Source: Lojkania enalia (taxonomy: Eukaryota > Ascomycota > Dothideomycetes > Pleosporales). Taken from it: a stretch of DNA of 64,000 bases. The position numbers and the translations under genes are program-made. The DNA lies in the NCBI GenBank assembly GCA_010094045.1, contig ML986581.1, positions 62,001 through 126,000 of the forward strand, given 5' to 3'. This document shows positions 20,849 through 32,501 of the stretch, piece after piece. The notes beneath the pieces are model-generated. The model was not told the DNA's origin, searched no databases, and worked only from the letters and a program-made list of their open reading frames with translations. Every line of letters starts with the position of its first letter. Positions within the stretch are counted from its first letter, which is position 1.

Positions 20849-22714
20849 TCATTTGTAATATGAAATGCGGGTTCTATCGGCAGAGCCGGCAACTACGCCA
20901 TGGTAAGAATCTAGACAGCTAACAGATTTGCAATCCGTTGCATCTTGGACGGTGTCGAAGCGAACCCAACCAGCAGTCACTTCTAGCCATTTTCGACTAC
21001 TATTCGTGTCGAAATCTTTCTCAACTGCCGCGAACCGCAAACTAGCGCCAGCAAAAGTAGCAGAAAGTATCGGGCTACAAATTGCTTTCCTTATGCGCCC
21101 CTGAACCAGAAGTGAATAGCATCCATGGCGGAATACCGTTTGGATTTTTTTCATCTCCGGGACTATCTTGATGGTTGGTACCAGGTGAGCTGACCCTTGC
21201 TGAGATGACTCAGTCGCCGGTTCTGTGCGCATTGTCTCATAAGCAAATGAAATGGGCGCATTGAGGGTGACACAAGACCAACTTGGTGCCATCTCTGGAA
21301 GAATTCTTTTTTCGACTTTATTAACCGGATGCCACTGAAGTCCATATAGGATATCAGCTTCCCATAGACCTGCCGCGTAGGATGAGGGTATGAACTCTCC
21401 GCGACGCTCAGCAAGACCTATAAGTGCAGGTAACCTATCCTTTGGATAAGTAATATTGCGGCGCGAGTACTCTTCCATCTTCCGATACCACTCAATGTAG
21501 TTATGTCGAGGTATCCAGAGTGTTGAGGATTCGAAATTTAGCGAGACTGGTCCGAATGATAAGCCAGGTGGTTCAGGTTCCCGGCGCACATTTAGTATTG
21601 AAGTGAAGTCTACCGCACTATGAATAGACAGTATGTGGGAGTCCCTTTCGATTAAATCGACTTCGTTGCACTTAATCTGGTTGCAAGTCCATATCCATTG
21701 ATGTGTAGTAAATTGGATGGTCCGCATCGAAATCTCGCTCTCTTGCAAACACCATGCTCTTGTACTGACAGGAGCGGCCTCTACGGCGTTCCGGTCAGGC
21801 GGAAGAGGTGGATAGAGATATATACTCCCTCGCGAGCTTGATAGATCGAATTTCACTGGCACCACGTCTTCTGGGCTTCTTGCTACAATGCAACCTTCAT
21901 GAACACTGCTCGTAGCAGTAGAAATTGTAACCACGCTGTTACTGTATATGTCACACATAGCAGAAGACTGGATACTCCAATCTTCCTTCGAGTCCTGGAT
22001 GATGCACAAGGAATCAATCCACAAATAACGCTCACCTAGCGCTCTAGAAATCTCGATCGCTTCTTGGAATGTCCGTGGCATCAAGTTCCAAGGGATCTCC
22101 GCTGTGTATTGTTGAACGCGGGCCTTGGTCAGCTTCCACGGTGCGTCCTCTTCGGTTCTACCCCAGCAATGCGAGAGAGCTACCCATGTGTAAGCGCTTC
22201 TATCTTCGACCGAAACGATCCGTACAATCGTATTCTCTCTATCATCACCGATGTAGAGAAGACGTGTGGGATAAAGTGATGCCCGATTGTTCCGACAACG
22301 TGAATGATATTTCCGGCAGTTGCTGATGAGAGCTCTCATCAACTGAATATTTTTAGGACTATCCGCAAATGGCGCCAAACATCCTTTTCGACCCCATACC
22401 ACATCAGGTGAACTGACAGAATTGATTGCACAGGAAAATTGCCTGTATATTCGGCCGCATCGCATGTTCGAGCTCTTACTGGCAAATATAGAGTCGTGAT
22501 AGAGAACCACGGGCATAGATTTCCTTAAAAAGCGATCTTCAGATGGTCGATTGAAACTATCCACTAACATCCTACATCCGGCGCATCCATTCCTCGCTGA
22601 GGCTTCTAGTTTATGGAAGGAATCCGAGTGCTGGTATTTAAGGTGATTTTGATAAAAGAGATCTAGCGGTATCCCTCTACAGCGATCACAGATGATCGGC
22701 ATGGTTCGTGGCAT
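20849..22714 (-). CDS. HET-domain protein (heterokaryon incompatibility type)
   Basis: Single exon, 621 aa. It begins with a Cys-rich N-terminus common in HET proteins (CDRCRGIPLDLF, then NGCAGCRMLV). The HET domain spans about residues 190-340 with its three blocks: YTWVALSHCWG, then PRTFQEAIEISRALGERYLW and IDSLCIIQDSKEDW, then MCDIYSNSVVTIST. After it come the usual RAWCLQE motif and a variable C-terminal half (KDRLPALIGLAE). HET domains trigger growth arrest or cell death in non-self recognition between fungal strains. The sensing partner is not known. The frame is intact, with no stops. Its long AT-rich flanks and its neighbour with a STAND-N-like segment fit the accessory character of this region. 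Confidence 0.93.
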   Translation of the reverse strand: MPRTMPIICDRCRGIPLDLFYQNHLKYQHSDSFHKLEASARNGCAGCRMLVDSFNRPSEDRFLRKSMPVVLYHDSIFASKSSNMRCGRIYRQFSCAINSVSSPDVVWGRKGCLAPFADSPKNIQLMRALISNCRKYHSRCRNNRASLYPTRLLYIGDDRENTIVRIVSVEDRSAYTWVALSHCWGRTEEDAPWKLTKARVQQYTAEIPWNLMPRTFQEAIEISRALGERYLWIDSLCIIQDSKEDWSIQSSAMCDIYSNSVVTISTATSSVHEGCIVARSPEDVVPVKFDLSSSRGSIYLYPPLPPDRNAVEAAPVSTRAWCLQESEISMRTIQFTTHQWIWTCNQIKCNEVDLIERDSHILSIHSAVDFTSILNVRREPEPPGLSFGPVSLNFESSTLWIPRHNYIEWYRKMEEYSRRNITYPKDRLPALIGLAERRGEFIPSSYAAGLWEADILYGLQWHPVNKVEKRILPEMAPSWSCVTLNAPISFAYETMRTEPATESSQQGSAHLVPTIKIVPEMKKIQTVFRHGCYSLLVQGRIRKAICSPILSATFAGASLRFAAVEKDFDTNSSRKWLEVTAGWVRFDTVQDATDCKSVSCLDSYHGVVAGSADRTRISYYK

Positions 22715-23214
22715 GCACTTGAGTAGTTTTGGCTAAACTTGTCAGCTTTGTTCCACGAAATCTTAATTACGAGATCAGTCAAAATCATACTAGAACTCAA
22801 TCAGTTAGTGAATAATACGAATGCCGTTGCCAAATCTTTATTCGAAGATCACTATATGCTTCAAAGCGGAAATATGTAGAAGAGCACGGAAAGCGGGGGT
22901 CATTCAAAGAAGCGTCCTTATCATTGTATCTTATCATTCACAAGAACTGTTTCTCGACTTACAGCTAGGGAAGTAATTAGAAACCTGATGGGAATGAGTA
23001 ATTCCATGCGCAACTTTCTTTAGAGCCCTCGACGTCCTACACTTTAAGCCAGTCAGTACAGAAAACCAACGCATGTGACTAAAGAAACTCAAATAGGCAA
23101 TTTTTGCCGAATCGCGTCCCTCAGCCTCAGCCTCAGCCTCAGACTTGAGCTCAGCTGAATCTGCTTTGTTCTTTCTCTTTATGAAGCACGGCTACACCTT
23201 GAAGAATTCAAACG
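22715..23214. other. Divergent spacer with a short TCAGCC repeat
   Basis: Separates the HET gene from the STAND-N/RGS gene (head to head, 500 bp). It holds a TCAGCC hexamer repeat at 23121-23142 about 70 bp upstream of the second start codon. Confidence 0.5.
23121..23142. repeat. Hexamer microsatellite (TCAGCC)n
   Basis: Three full TCAGCC copies and a partial fourth (TCAG) are seen directly. Confidence 0.9.
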
Positions 23215-24673
23215 ATGGCTGAACCAGTCTCATCCATAGTAGCTCTTGTCGTCACTGCTGCGAAACTTGGCGCTCTCTTGAACAATATCACGCAGTCAGT
23301 GCGCGATGCTCCAGCAGCTATCACTAATGTGCGTAATGAACTGTATGCTGTCAATGCTGCTCTCTGTCAAATCCAGGCTTGGTTTGGATACGAGAAGACG
23401 CGACCACCGAAGAATATCCAGAAAGATGTTAAAGCAATTCTTGCAAGCTGCATGGACACCTTCCGCGAGCTTGAGGAAAGTGTTGAGGGCTTGAAACCTG
23501 GTGCATGGAGTAAGATTGTCTGGCTGACGAAAGAAAAGCATGTCTTGGAATTGCTAAGGAGAATGGAAAGCCATAAGGCTGGGCTAAATCTGCTAATTAC
23601 GGTGGTAGGCGGGTAGGAATGGAGTCTTCCTAACAATTAACACTTGGCTTACTCAAATATAGACAAACGGGAGCGAGGGTCGAAGACCGCCTTGGTCCAT
23701 CAAACAACGTCAAATATCAATTTGAAGACATCAGCTATCTCGCACGTCGGAGACAGCACAATATCAGGAAACAATATATTGGAAGTCGCTCATCCAAGTC
23801 TCCCAGCTCAGCCTGAGCGTGAGCATTCCGCATGCCATATTCACCCAGTCGCAGCAGCAAGTCAGATGGAAGATAGACGGCACATGTCTATCTCTTCAGA
23901 GTACACGGCAACTGATTCTGAAGTGTCTGGCGTGTCGGATCTGACTCTATCTGACCTAGATGTTCAGGATATTCTGCGTCCAGGGTCGATTTATAGCCTT
24001 GACTCTTCCACAGCCGGGCCAGATACCGTGATCCCCACTTCTAATATCACGAAACAGCGCCGACTAGTGACACTGCAGGATATCCTCCACCGAAGAACAA
24101 TCCCACCCTACTCCTTGTTTGAATTTTATATCTACATGCGTGACGTGCAACGATCTGTGGACTATCTCGACACCTGGTAGGTTTCCGTCATCTGAAGCGC
24201 TTCCTCTCCAATCTAGTATGATATTTATTAATCTTAGGCTCGACCTCTCACAGCATCAGTACAATTGCCGAAGCTATGTTCGAGAAATTCAGAAGCTAAG
24301 AGCCAAGGAATCAGAAACACCCAATGACCGCCCTCTATCAAATGTGGATGAGTGGACGATTGAACAGATTTCTACCTTTCTCCGTACTCAGACCTCGTCG
24401 GAAAAGAGCTTAGAAGAGAATGCTTCGCTACCGATTAAACGAAAGGATCTGCGTGCTTATACCCAAAATCTACTACATACGTTTTTCTTATCGGGGTCAC
24501 AAAGGAAAATAAAGCTTCCTTTAAGCGTCGTCAATCCAATAATAGATACGATTGAAGGTTCGGAGCAGAGGGATGACCCAGATGTGTTCCTGATTGCAAA
24601 AGACTATATATTCATGGCTATGCAACGAGATGCATACCCTCACTTCATGAAGCGTCGCCGCGCCATGCTTTAA
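23215..24673 (+). CDS. Possible fusion: STAND-type N-terminal domain followed by RGS domain
   Basis: The first segment (MAEPVSSIVALVVTAAKLGA, then VRDAPAAITNVRNELYAVNA) resembles the fungal N-terminal domain of STAND/NLR proteins; it ends at a TAG at 23614. The same frame re-opens after 23640. It reads a Ser/Thr-rich linker and then an RGS domain: LVTLQDILHRRTIPPYSLFE, WLDLSQHQYNCRSYVREIQK, RAYTQNLLHTFFLSGSQRKI, KLPLSVV. A clear 61-nt intron (24177-24237) lies inside the RGS part. A phase-0 intron of about 69 nt (23605-23673) would join both halves into one protein, but its acceptor is not the first AG after the branch site, and use of that first AG would break the frame. Two separate genes, or a broken gene, are therefore possible. 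RGS domains speed GTP hydrolysis by G-alpha. Confidence 0.55.
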
Positions 24674-25779
24674 GGGCTCACCAGATCTCCGTTAAAGACG
24701 TTTCGTAACCTAAACCAGCGGTTCACGTACGATCTAATTACTGAAGAATAAGCGCTGAAGCTAACCCGCATGGAGCGCGACTATCGGAATGAGAATATTA
24801 CGAGACCACAATAATAAGAAAAGGAGAAAAAAGGGATTTTTAAAGTTCGATAGTTCAGGGGACTGGTTTTTGCAATACTTATTTGGTAGCAGTCCATAGC
24901 CGATACATCCTGGCCTCATTATTCTGGATGTTGGTAGGAAGTTCATTTTGGTGAATTATGATACACGTTGAGTTGTGCAGCAAATAAGAGATGCTGCTTT
25001 TGGAGTGGATTCCTTGATGCTTCAATTAGAAATTAGGGCGAGAATACTAGATGCTGTGTGATATATTTATTCTGTCATTGTCCACTACTTTGAGATGTCT
25101 CTATGCCGTTCTCAAGCAACTGTTAACTCCCCTGGGGAGAACTTAGGTTTCAGTTTTCATAGTCTGATGTCTTAAACCCTCGACATTGGCCTTTGCGTCC
25201 ATAATATCCACGTCTAATTCTGCCACTTTCATAACTATTTTGACAGATCCATCTCCCGCATCAGTTGCCTCCTTCTATGAACCATCTAAGAACTGATCGG
25301 CATAATGAGCCTTGGCTTGCTTGACTGCCTTCTCTGCTAGGCGCTTTCGGGCGATGTGATGAGTCAGTTTGTCTTTGTCCATTGTAGAAAATTGGCGGTA
25401 GGTGAATCTGAGCGTAAAGGTAGAGCCTTGTTCAATCAGTCAAGTGTTGCTGTCCGATTCTCTTTAGTAAGCCTGTAGGTACAGCAGGGCTCGAGATCCG
25501 GATCGAGTGGAGGTTTTTGTTTCTTAGCATTATTTTATTGTAGTTTCAAGTGCTCTCGGAAAATCCGTTATTGTTTTCACGAGGTACTCGCGCCAACCTT
25601 TTACCGCATTGCATTCTCCTAGACAGCGGCCCAAATGACGCGATCTCCAAGGTTCATCTTCCCATTCGTGTAACTCTCCACTTGTTTGTCTACATACCCT
25701 CCACAACGTCCTGATTCTGTCCTCGTACGACAACAACGCTTCCTTTGTCTAGAACCAACAACGAACCTCAAACGCAATA
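24674..25779. other. Intergenic, AT-rich
   Basis: No gene is supported. The stretch leads into the decayed gene starting at 25780 and probably includes its former promoter. Confidence 0.4.
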
Positions 25780-28031
25780 ATGTCGTACAAGAAGATGAAT
25801 AAAGCATCCCAGCAAGCTGTTGACGCTGCAATCTCCACAATCGAGGAGTATTGGGACCTCAATAACGCGGTCGATTCCTTGCCCAAGAATATCCACCCAA
25901 CAAAGCAAGTCAAGGATTAGGGTGCCGGTCTTCTCAACACACTAGCTGGCCTGGCTAAAGAAGGCCCCTAGCTCTCGTGGGATTGTCGTCGGAATAATCC
26001 GTAGTCACATAATTCGCGAACTGCATCTCTCCAACGACCCAAGCCAAAGAAATTCAACGAATAGGCCTCCGAAGAAGGCCAAGCTTTCTAAAGCAGATGC
26101 TGAGAACGCGTTGAAGGAGTGGAAGCTACTCAAAGTGAGTGAGGCCAAGCGAAAACACGTCAAAGGCATGAACGGGGCGGGAGCAGAGAATATGAATACG
26201 AGTAGGTCTTATTCGCCGTATATACCACAGTTTTAACTTAAAAACAATAGAGAGCGAGCTCCCGGCCAACGCGAACGCTATTATCACAATGAATGGGAGT
26301 GGAACTGCTGATCCCACGTCTTCTGTCGATAGTAGCGATTGCAACCTAAGAGGCAAGCTCCCTTGTATGTTGAAAGCATCATATAGCTAATCTACGTACA
26401 ATAGGAATTGACGACAATTCTAGGGGAAATTCTAATAATATAAGTGATACAGCCGGTCATAACAAGAGTGCTCGGCTCCCATCAATGAGACTATCGATAT
26501 GGAAGGTAAGCGGTCCTTTCCGCCTACATAACGAGTACGAATGTCTAAACATGACTATAGTCGGAGTAGATGTAGAGACTTCCACCTGTTCTAATACCGC
26601 GCCCCATACTACTTTTCTTGCTAACCGTACGTATGCGGGGAAGCGACCTCGTGAAGACCATACCGATTACGCCAATGTCGATAATGTTGGCGAGAGTCGC
26701 TTAAACTCGAAACGCGGCATAACTTTATAAGTTTTGCGCATTTAGTCTTTGAAACTAATGTTGCGAATTAGTCAAACTGGATATGGTGCCTACACATAAT
26801 CGAAAGGGCAAGTGCCGCAAGCTCTCAAAGCTTGGCAGACCGACCCCGAATGCCAACTTTATGACGGTAGGGAACGTAGGTATTGACTAGCGTGGTGCGG
26901 AAGATGAGAGCATGACGGATGTGGACGACAAAATTGATGGAATCAAAGGTACGGCATTACAGCCTCTTGCCTCGATCTACCTGCGAATGATAATAATGTA
27001 TCGCCTATAGATTCCATGGGTAAATCTAGGATACAGCCCATTGCGTTGAATATCAATGACTTCAACGCGCAAAGGGACATAAATGCTCTAGACACTAGCG
27101 ACACTACTCCGAATCCCAGCAACATCAACTTCGCTAAGGAACTTCTACTTGCAGATAACAACTATGTATCAATTTGGAAGTCACCTAAATATGATGGCTT
27201 TTTCAATTTTGATTTTTGCGTGGATTGGACTCGATAAGTATTGCGCCGGGCAAAGAAGGAGCTTGGGATCAACGAGAGTGTAGATAATCACTATTTGGAT
27301 GAAGAAAGTGTCAGCCTCATGGAATTAGAGTATGGCCAGAAAACTCCGGAATGCAGCCCCTCGGAGGAACAAGCCCCTCCTAAAACCAAACGACGTCCAT
27401 GGGACTATATAAAAATGTCTGAAGAGGACCGTCACCTCTATATGGAGCAAGAGGACGAAGGAAACAAAAGCAAAGAAGCCCCCATTTCAGTGTCAAGCGC
27501 GACGCCAACCAAAAGGGCTTACAGCACCTCCAATGAGGTTCAATCGCTAGCCCAGTGATCAGTCATCTCTGCACTTCCGGCTGAGGATTCCCGGTGCCCA
27601 CGATCCCCATTTGCAGAAGACTCTCTTTACAGGCTGACATCTAGGGCGCTTAGCCCGTGCGAGAGGTCCTAGTTGTAAGAGCACCAGAATTTCCATCTTC
27701 ACTCCGAAGAAAAATATATGGACAGCTAGGGAATCGAAGGTCTTCAGCCTGCTACTGCTGGTCCATCTGCCTTCGTTGGCCGAGGTGCTGCTAACTCTGT
27801 GTAAGCAATGCCTTTCTTTCTAGAGCAGTTCAACCAGGAGGAGACAGTCCTTGAGGTGGCCGAGGCTAAAACGGAGCTTTGCAGCTCTAAACTCTTTCGC
27901 GCGTACTTATCTGGTACCCTGAGGAGAAATTGGCGGCCCGGGAGGCCGAGGAAGCTGCCATTCTAGAAATGGCGCAGACACGTAAGATATTGACAGATAT
28001 CAGCATTAAGATTCAGTTACTACGAGATTAG
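25780..28031 (+). pseudogene. Large decayed multi-exon gene of unknown function
   Basis: A good start (ATG at 25780) opens MSYKKMNKASQQAVDAAIST and IEEYWDLNNAVDSLP, then meets TAG at 25918. Further on, readable blocks recur in shifting frames: GIVVGIIRSHIIRELHLSND, PPKKAKLSKADAENALKEWK (about 26067), DSMGKSRIQPIALNINDFNA (27010), RRPWDYIKMSEEDRHLYMEQ (27391), and a C-terminal coiled-coil-like PEEKLAAREAEEAAILEMA ending at TAG 28029. Several intron-like GT...AG intervals with CTAAT/CTAAC sites separate the blocks. In-frame TAG codons and at least one frameshift (near 25968) mean it is not intact as read. Part of the disorder may be unresolved introns. I do not recognise the family. Confidence 0.55.
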
Positions 28032-28366
28032 CGAGCACAGGGTGCTATGCTTATTTGGTATCTATAGTGTAGTATAGGGCTCCCTCTTTTTCGTTAGCGA
28101 TGATTTAAAAAAAAAAAAATTTAATGTTTAGCTTCCCTTCCCAAAGAGAGCAATTAGAATATAAGTGGATCATGAACTTGCTAACGTTAGAAAGATATGG
28201 AAACTTGGAGCAACGTTGTGTGCTTCGAACAGGTGATGTAAACAAATGCGTAAGGCTTTGTACTATCTCTACTTTACTCTCCTACCATTCGGCAAACACA
28301 CCAACCCCACCACACAACATAACGCGCCTTCTCATCCATACAACACTCAGCACAAACTATCCCACC
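28032..28366. other. Spacer with a 13-A tract
   Basis: Contains an A13 run at 28107-28119 and the pyrimidine-rich leader of the small gene that follows. Confidence 0.5.
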
Positions 28367-28636
28367 ATGTGTTACATAATCCAAAAGTTCTGGCGCGACT
28401 GCGGCGACCCTAAGGGTAGCCATGTCCACAGCGAAACCACCGAGCACTGCAAAATCCACCTCACTCAAGGGAAATGCTCACGCCCACAGCACGAAAATCC
28501 GATCCACAAACGGGATGAGACCGAACAAGAGGGCATGTGCGAATTCTGTCGAAGGGACAAGGGCGGCAAGACCAAGAAGAAGTGGCGCGACAAGAAAATA
28601 AGGGAGAGGTGGTTTGAGAAGATGGGGGACCACTAG
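28367..28636 (+). CDS. Small Cys/His-containing hypothetical protein
   Basis: This encodes 89 aa. I chose the ATG at 28367 because of its strong context (CCCACCATG) and because the upstream part of the same open frame has poor composition. The protein has Cys at 2, 12, 28, 37, 58 and 61, with a CEFC pair, and ends in a strongly basic tail (DKGGKTKKKWRDKKIRERW). It has no signal peptide and no membrane segment. The opening MCYIIQKFWRDCG recalls a group of small fungal proteins that begin with MCY/MCH and carry a nearby Cys-Gly, for which I know no function. A metal-binding or nucleic-acid-binding role is conceivable but unsupported. Confidence 0.6.
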   Translation: MCYIIQKFWRDCGDPKGSHVHSETTEHCKIHLTQGKCSRPQHENPIHKRDETEQEGMCEFCRRDKGGKTKKKWRDKKIRERWFEKMGDH

Positions 28637-30799
28637 GACAACTCGGTATACGTTGGATCCGAGGACTGAAAGTGAATGAAGATGCGAAGTCTGGAGTTTG
28701 AATGGTTTGTTGGACAATTTTGCGGGTTCGAGAGTATTTGGAGGTTTTAGGGGAACTATTAAGGGGGTTATGTTCGTGTTGCTCTCGTTTGGATTCTTTG
28801 GAACCTATTTCGGAAGAATGTTAAGGGCTCAGCTTATTGCCTTCAGCGAATCAAACGGTACCACAGATGCGTCTAATCAACTGGCTCCTTGAAAATGCAG
28901 GGAAAGAGACTAATTAGTGGATACTGATTGCTTAGTGTCCTAGCAAAAATCACAGGTATAGAGTCCTATCTAGGATGTGAAGCGTCGGATAATATTAATC
29001 TCATTGTACTTTCGATGGGAGTCAGGATTATGCTTGGCTCTTTCTACTTGCTGTGCTAAGTTCCTAGAATGTCATTTGACGGACACTAGACTTTCATACC
29101 TAGAAGGGTGTGAAGCGTCCCAGCTAGCACTCAAGAGCTGATGTAACACCTTGAAAAATTATCGTAAGCTTGACTCGTCCCTCCAACTTATACCTTGGAA
29201 ATCCAAGTTTCAACTTAATTCTCTCTTTTCCATCTTCTTACCGTCTTTTTTATTGTGGTCGCCTCCAAACCCAGTCCCCTTGTCCACTCCTGCCTTTGAG
29301 CCGACCTCATCCTATACAGGTCTAATCGCTCTTTGGGAGGGAGCCTTAGAATATTAAAAGAATATGGATGTACTTATCTACTTAATTTCGGAGCCTCTAA
29401 TGGTTCAAGAAGGTGGAATTGGGCGTAGAATAGTATTTGCCTGAGTTTGGATCTCACTTTTCTACTCTATGATCTCAGGTCTGATAGCAAACTAATGAGA
29501 AAATAAGCTCAATTGAGGAGGTCTTGCACGTACTGGAGAATGGCCACAGCATTTGATCGAGCTTTAGCGTCTGAGAAAGGCCACATTAACCGACTAACGT
29601 GTTAGTTTTGGGAACTAGAAAGGAAACAGGCACAATTACAGCTTAGATCAATGTTTATGTCGATCCTAATATGACATAGTGGGCTTCGGGACGGTGAAAT
29701 GCGTCCTGCCGCTAAGGAAACATATTCAGATGTCCTCTCTCGCTTGCTTGGACCTATCATATCCTCCGTGAACGATGATTTCTTGATATACAGATGTCGC
29801 CTGCCCACCATTATCGAGTTTACACGTCTCGCCCATAGAGGTATACGGTGGTTTATTGCTCGACTTCGACTAGGAATTTATCTTGGTTTCTCAAGCATCG
29901 ATATCGATAACTTGAAGCCATGCCAGTTCCTTTGCTGCCGGTATGATTCCGCTGTCTGTTTACGATTTGCGATATTGCTCTTTGACTATGGACATTCTTC
30001 CTTTACTTCAGGATGCCAAAGCCGCTAACTTGTGAAGAAATTTGAAATTGTGATCTCGATTATTGAAAATGTAATATTTTTATGGCCCCAGACTTGTGAA
30101 AATGCATCCTTGACGTTGTTGGTGTTAAAGTGCTCTAGGATTACAGCGAGATAGCCTTCATTTTTGGCTCTCTGAATGGTAGCGATAGTGTTTTAATTTT
30201 TTATGTTTAAGATATGCTGGCGAAATTTGAGAAAAAAATATGTAAGGACTAGATGGTAATGTAGAGAGGGCTTTCACAAGGAATCGATGCTTGAGAAAGA
30301 GAGACTATGGAGTGTACGTGAGGACTCTAAATATATTCTCGAGGAGGAACCTCGGCATATAACGAAGAAAATTTTGTTTGGAACATTAAGCTAGAGACAT
30401 TCTTTTACAGTAATCATGGACATATATTATAATATATACCGTCTAGAAGAAAGTGGATCCGATTCCTTTGTTGTCATTGCACACCTGTCTCTCTCAACCT
30501 TGCTGGTTCTACCACTCTAATCTCAATATTATTGGAGTGTATTCGCAATGGAACTAGAATCGGCAGGTTATTGAGAAAGTTTAGACCTATCGGAAATCCA
30601 TCTCGACTGGAAACTCAGGGTGCAGAACATGTCACTTGCAATTCCCGCATTGATGTGTCTGAGTCTACCGTTAAACTGGTCGCTCGCACTAAACTTGGCG
30701 CTCCATGGTCTATTAGCTCTTTCAATAGGTGACACAAAAGACACACACAAGTTTCTCACCCAGTGTTTCTAAGAGCGAGTTCGTACGCTACCAACGAGT
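28637..30799. other. Long AT-rich intergenic region
   Basis: Short open frames occur on both strands, none with motifs or consistent composition. The last few hundred bases may belong to the decayed gene that follows. Confidence 0.4.
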
Positions 30800-31743
30800 T
30801 TAAGCCAGAATCTAGTATTAGAAGTGGAGGATGTACGGAATGCCATCATGAAGGTGGACCAATTTAAGCGGCTTCGAATGGATAATAGGCTACCTCCTAA
30901 CTTTAAGGATTCCTTGTCACCGGAGTGTTGCAGAATCCTATCTTCCGAAGTACTTCCTGCAGCCTTCAAATTGACATCCCCAAACATATATAACCGCTCA
31001 CAGTCGACTGTGGGTAGTCCACATACAATGTCTTCTTCGGAAACTCTATTAGGGGTTTCGATTGACAAGAAAAGAACGACCAACGCTGACGATGATGTAT
31101 GAGAGAACAAATAAGAACCAAGTAGTAGCAATAAATTCCCTAATAGGAGTCTATGACCAGGATATCGATGGAACCCTATCGATTCTTGTTCTGATCGTAG
31201 TGGGTCGATTTCAGAATAGCTGTGGGAATTCGTCGAGGAACCAAAAACTTATCGGCTCGAGGATAAGCCAAAAAGAAGACGCAGTAGACCATTGAATGCT
31301 GCAAGGCCACAAGGCACTGAAGAAAAAGAACATCGCAGAGGGCAAAAGACCACATCAACAGGAGATATGAAAGCGTCGACACAAGTCTACGGCTTTAAAA
31401 CTATCCATTTTGCAGCATCCGGTTCACTAGCTCGGTTTGTTTTACCTCAACTGAACCCCCAGGCTGGCTCGGGAACTAAAATTAAGCTCCCCCCCCAATT
31501 GATGCATTGCTCAAATACATTGACGCAAGGATGACTTGCATGGAGCAGCCTGGATCGCTTCAAGAAGTCAGCATGTCTTCACAAGAAACTTGTAAGCCAG
31601 GGCTGGAGGTTCCTCACTGTAAGCTTGAGGAGGCTGAGGCAGTCTTACAAATCGTGAAATTGAAAAAGATGATTGCAAGTTTGTCATCGCGACTAGATGC
31701 AGCTGGATATGGTCCGTGGAGCTATTTCGTAAATGAAGATTAA
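30800..31743 (+). pseudogene. Decayed gene of unknown function
   Basis: One plus-strand frame reads VEDVRNAIMKVDQFKRLRMD and PPNFKDSLSPECCRILSSEV from about 30824. It then crosses TGA and TAA stops near 31100 and continues as EEPKTYRLEDKPKRRRSRPL and KTIHFAASGSLARFVLPQLN to a TGA at 31532. A shifted frame then gives LEEAEAVLQIVKLKKMIASL and AAGYGPWSYFVNED with a stop at 31741. The protein-like composition over more than 800 bp, with only a few interruptions, suggests a recently lost gene. I cannot name the family. Confidence 0.45.
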
Positions 31744-32186
31744 TCTAAATCTCATCACATGTTCACCTTTCATCATTGGAATAGGGATGGTGTCTGTAGA
31801 GTTGTGTTCAGAGATCGAAGTTTATCATGGAAAGGTTATAGCGGACAGCCTAGAACAGTAGCACCTCGTCTAGCTAAAAGGGGTCCGGGTGAATTGATAA
31901 TTAGTTACCCGACATCCGCAATGTACATGAGTAACATCTTAGCGATCGAGCCAATCATTCATCACCATCGCCGCTCGATCTCGCGACTAAGCCAACGGTT
32001 TTGGACAGTAGTCATTATTTTGTGGGGTTGGCATCATGATGTCAGACAGTGTTTGCTTCCAGGGTGAACCAGTAAAAATAGGTTACCTTGCTATACTTAC
32101 ACTTGCGGAAAAGCAAGTTGGGGGAGCTACCAACTTATTTATCCTGTGTCCTTACTCAATTACCTACCCCGGGCTCAACTACCACA
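31744..32186. other. Intergenic
   Basis: No supported feature. It includes the leader of the small mitochondrial-type gene at 32187. Confidence 0.4.
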
Positions 32187-32501
32187 ATGCCGCTTCGACC
32201 ACTTATTTCCGTCTCCTCTCTGCGTATAGCAACGATGACATCATTGCCCCGGGCAATCTCAACCACACCGCGGCTGCTCATAAAAGAGGATGAAGATCGC
32301 TCACCTGAACAAATCGAGAAGAAAAAGGAAGATCAACTGAAGGCGCAAGAGCGCGGCGAGGGGCACTGGCACGAAGAGCTCGCAAGCCAGGCGGAGAGCA
32401 AGGTCGCGGCAGACCGAGAAAATGTTCGGGACCACGAATCCCGCATGAGTAAACTGCAGGAACAGACCAAGAAGAAAGGCGAGAAGGGCGAGCTAGAGTA
32501 A
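32187..32501 (+). CDS. Small charged protein with probable mitochondrial presequence
   Basis: This encodes 104 aa, starting at an ATG in good context (ACCACAATG). Residues 1-31 (MPLRPLISVSSLRIATMTSL and onward to PRAISTTPRLL) have Arg, Ser and Thr and no acidic residue, as in a mitochondrial targeting peptide with a likely cleavage site before STTPRLL. The rest is highly charged and helical, rich in Lys and Glu, with the block GEGHWHEELASQAESKVAAD. It resembles short conserved ascomycete proteins of unknown function; this is memory only. The start is chosen because the upstream extension in the same frame is uncharged and unlike the rest. Codon use is GC-richer than in the flanking spacer. 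Confidence 0.7.
   Translation: MPLRPLISVSSLRIATMTSLPRAISTTPRLLIKEDEDRSPEQIEKKKEDQLKAQERGEGHWHEELASQAESKVAADRENVRDHESRMSKLQEQTKKKGEKGELE

Noticed and set aside
29699..30028. 109-codon open frame
   Set aside because: No recognisable composition or splice context, in a region of decay.
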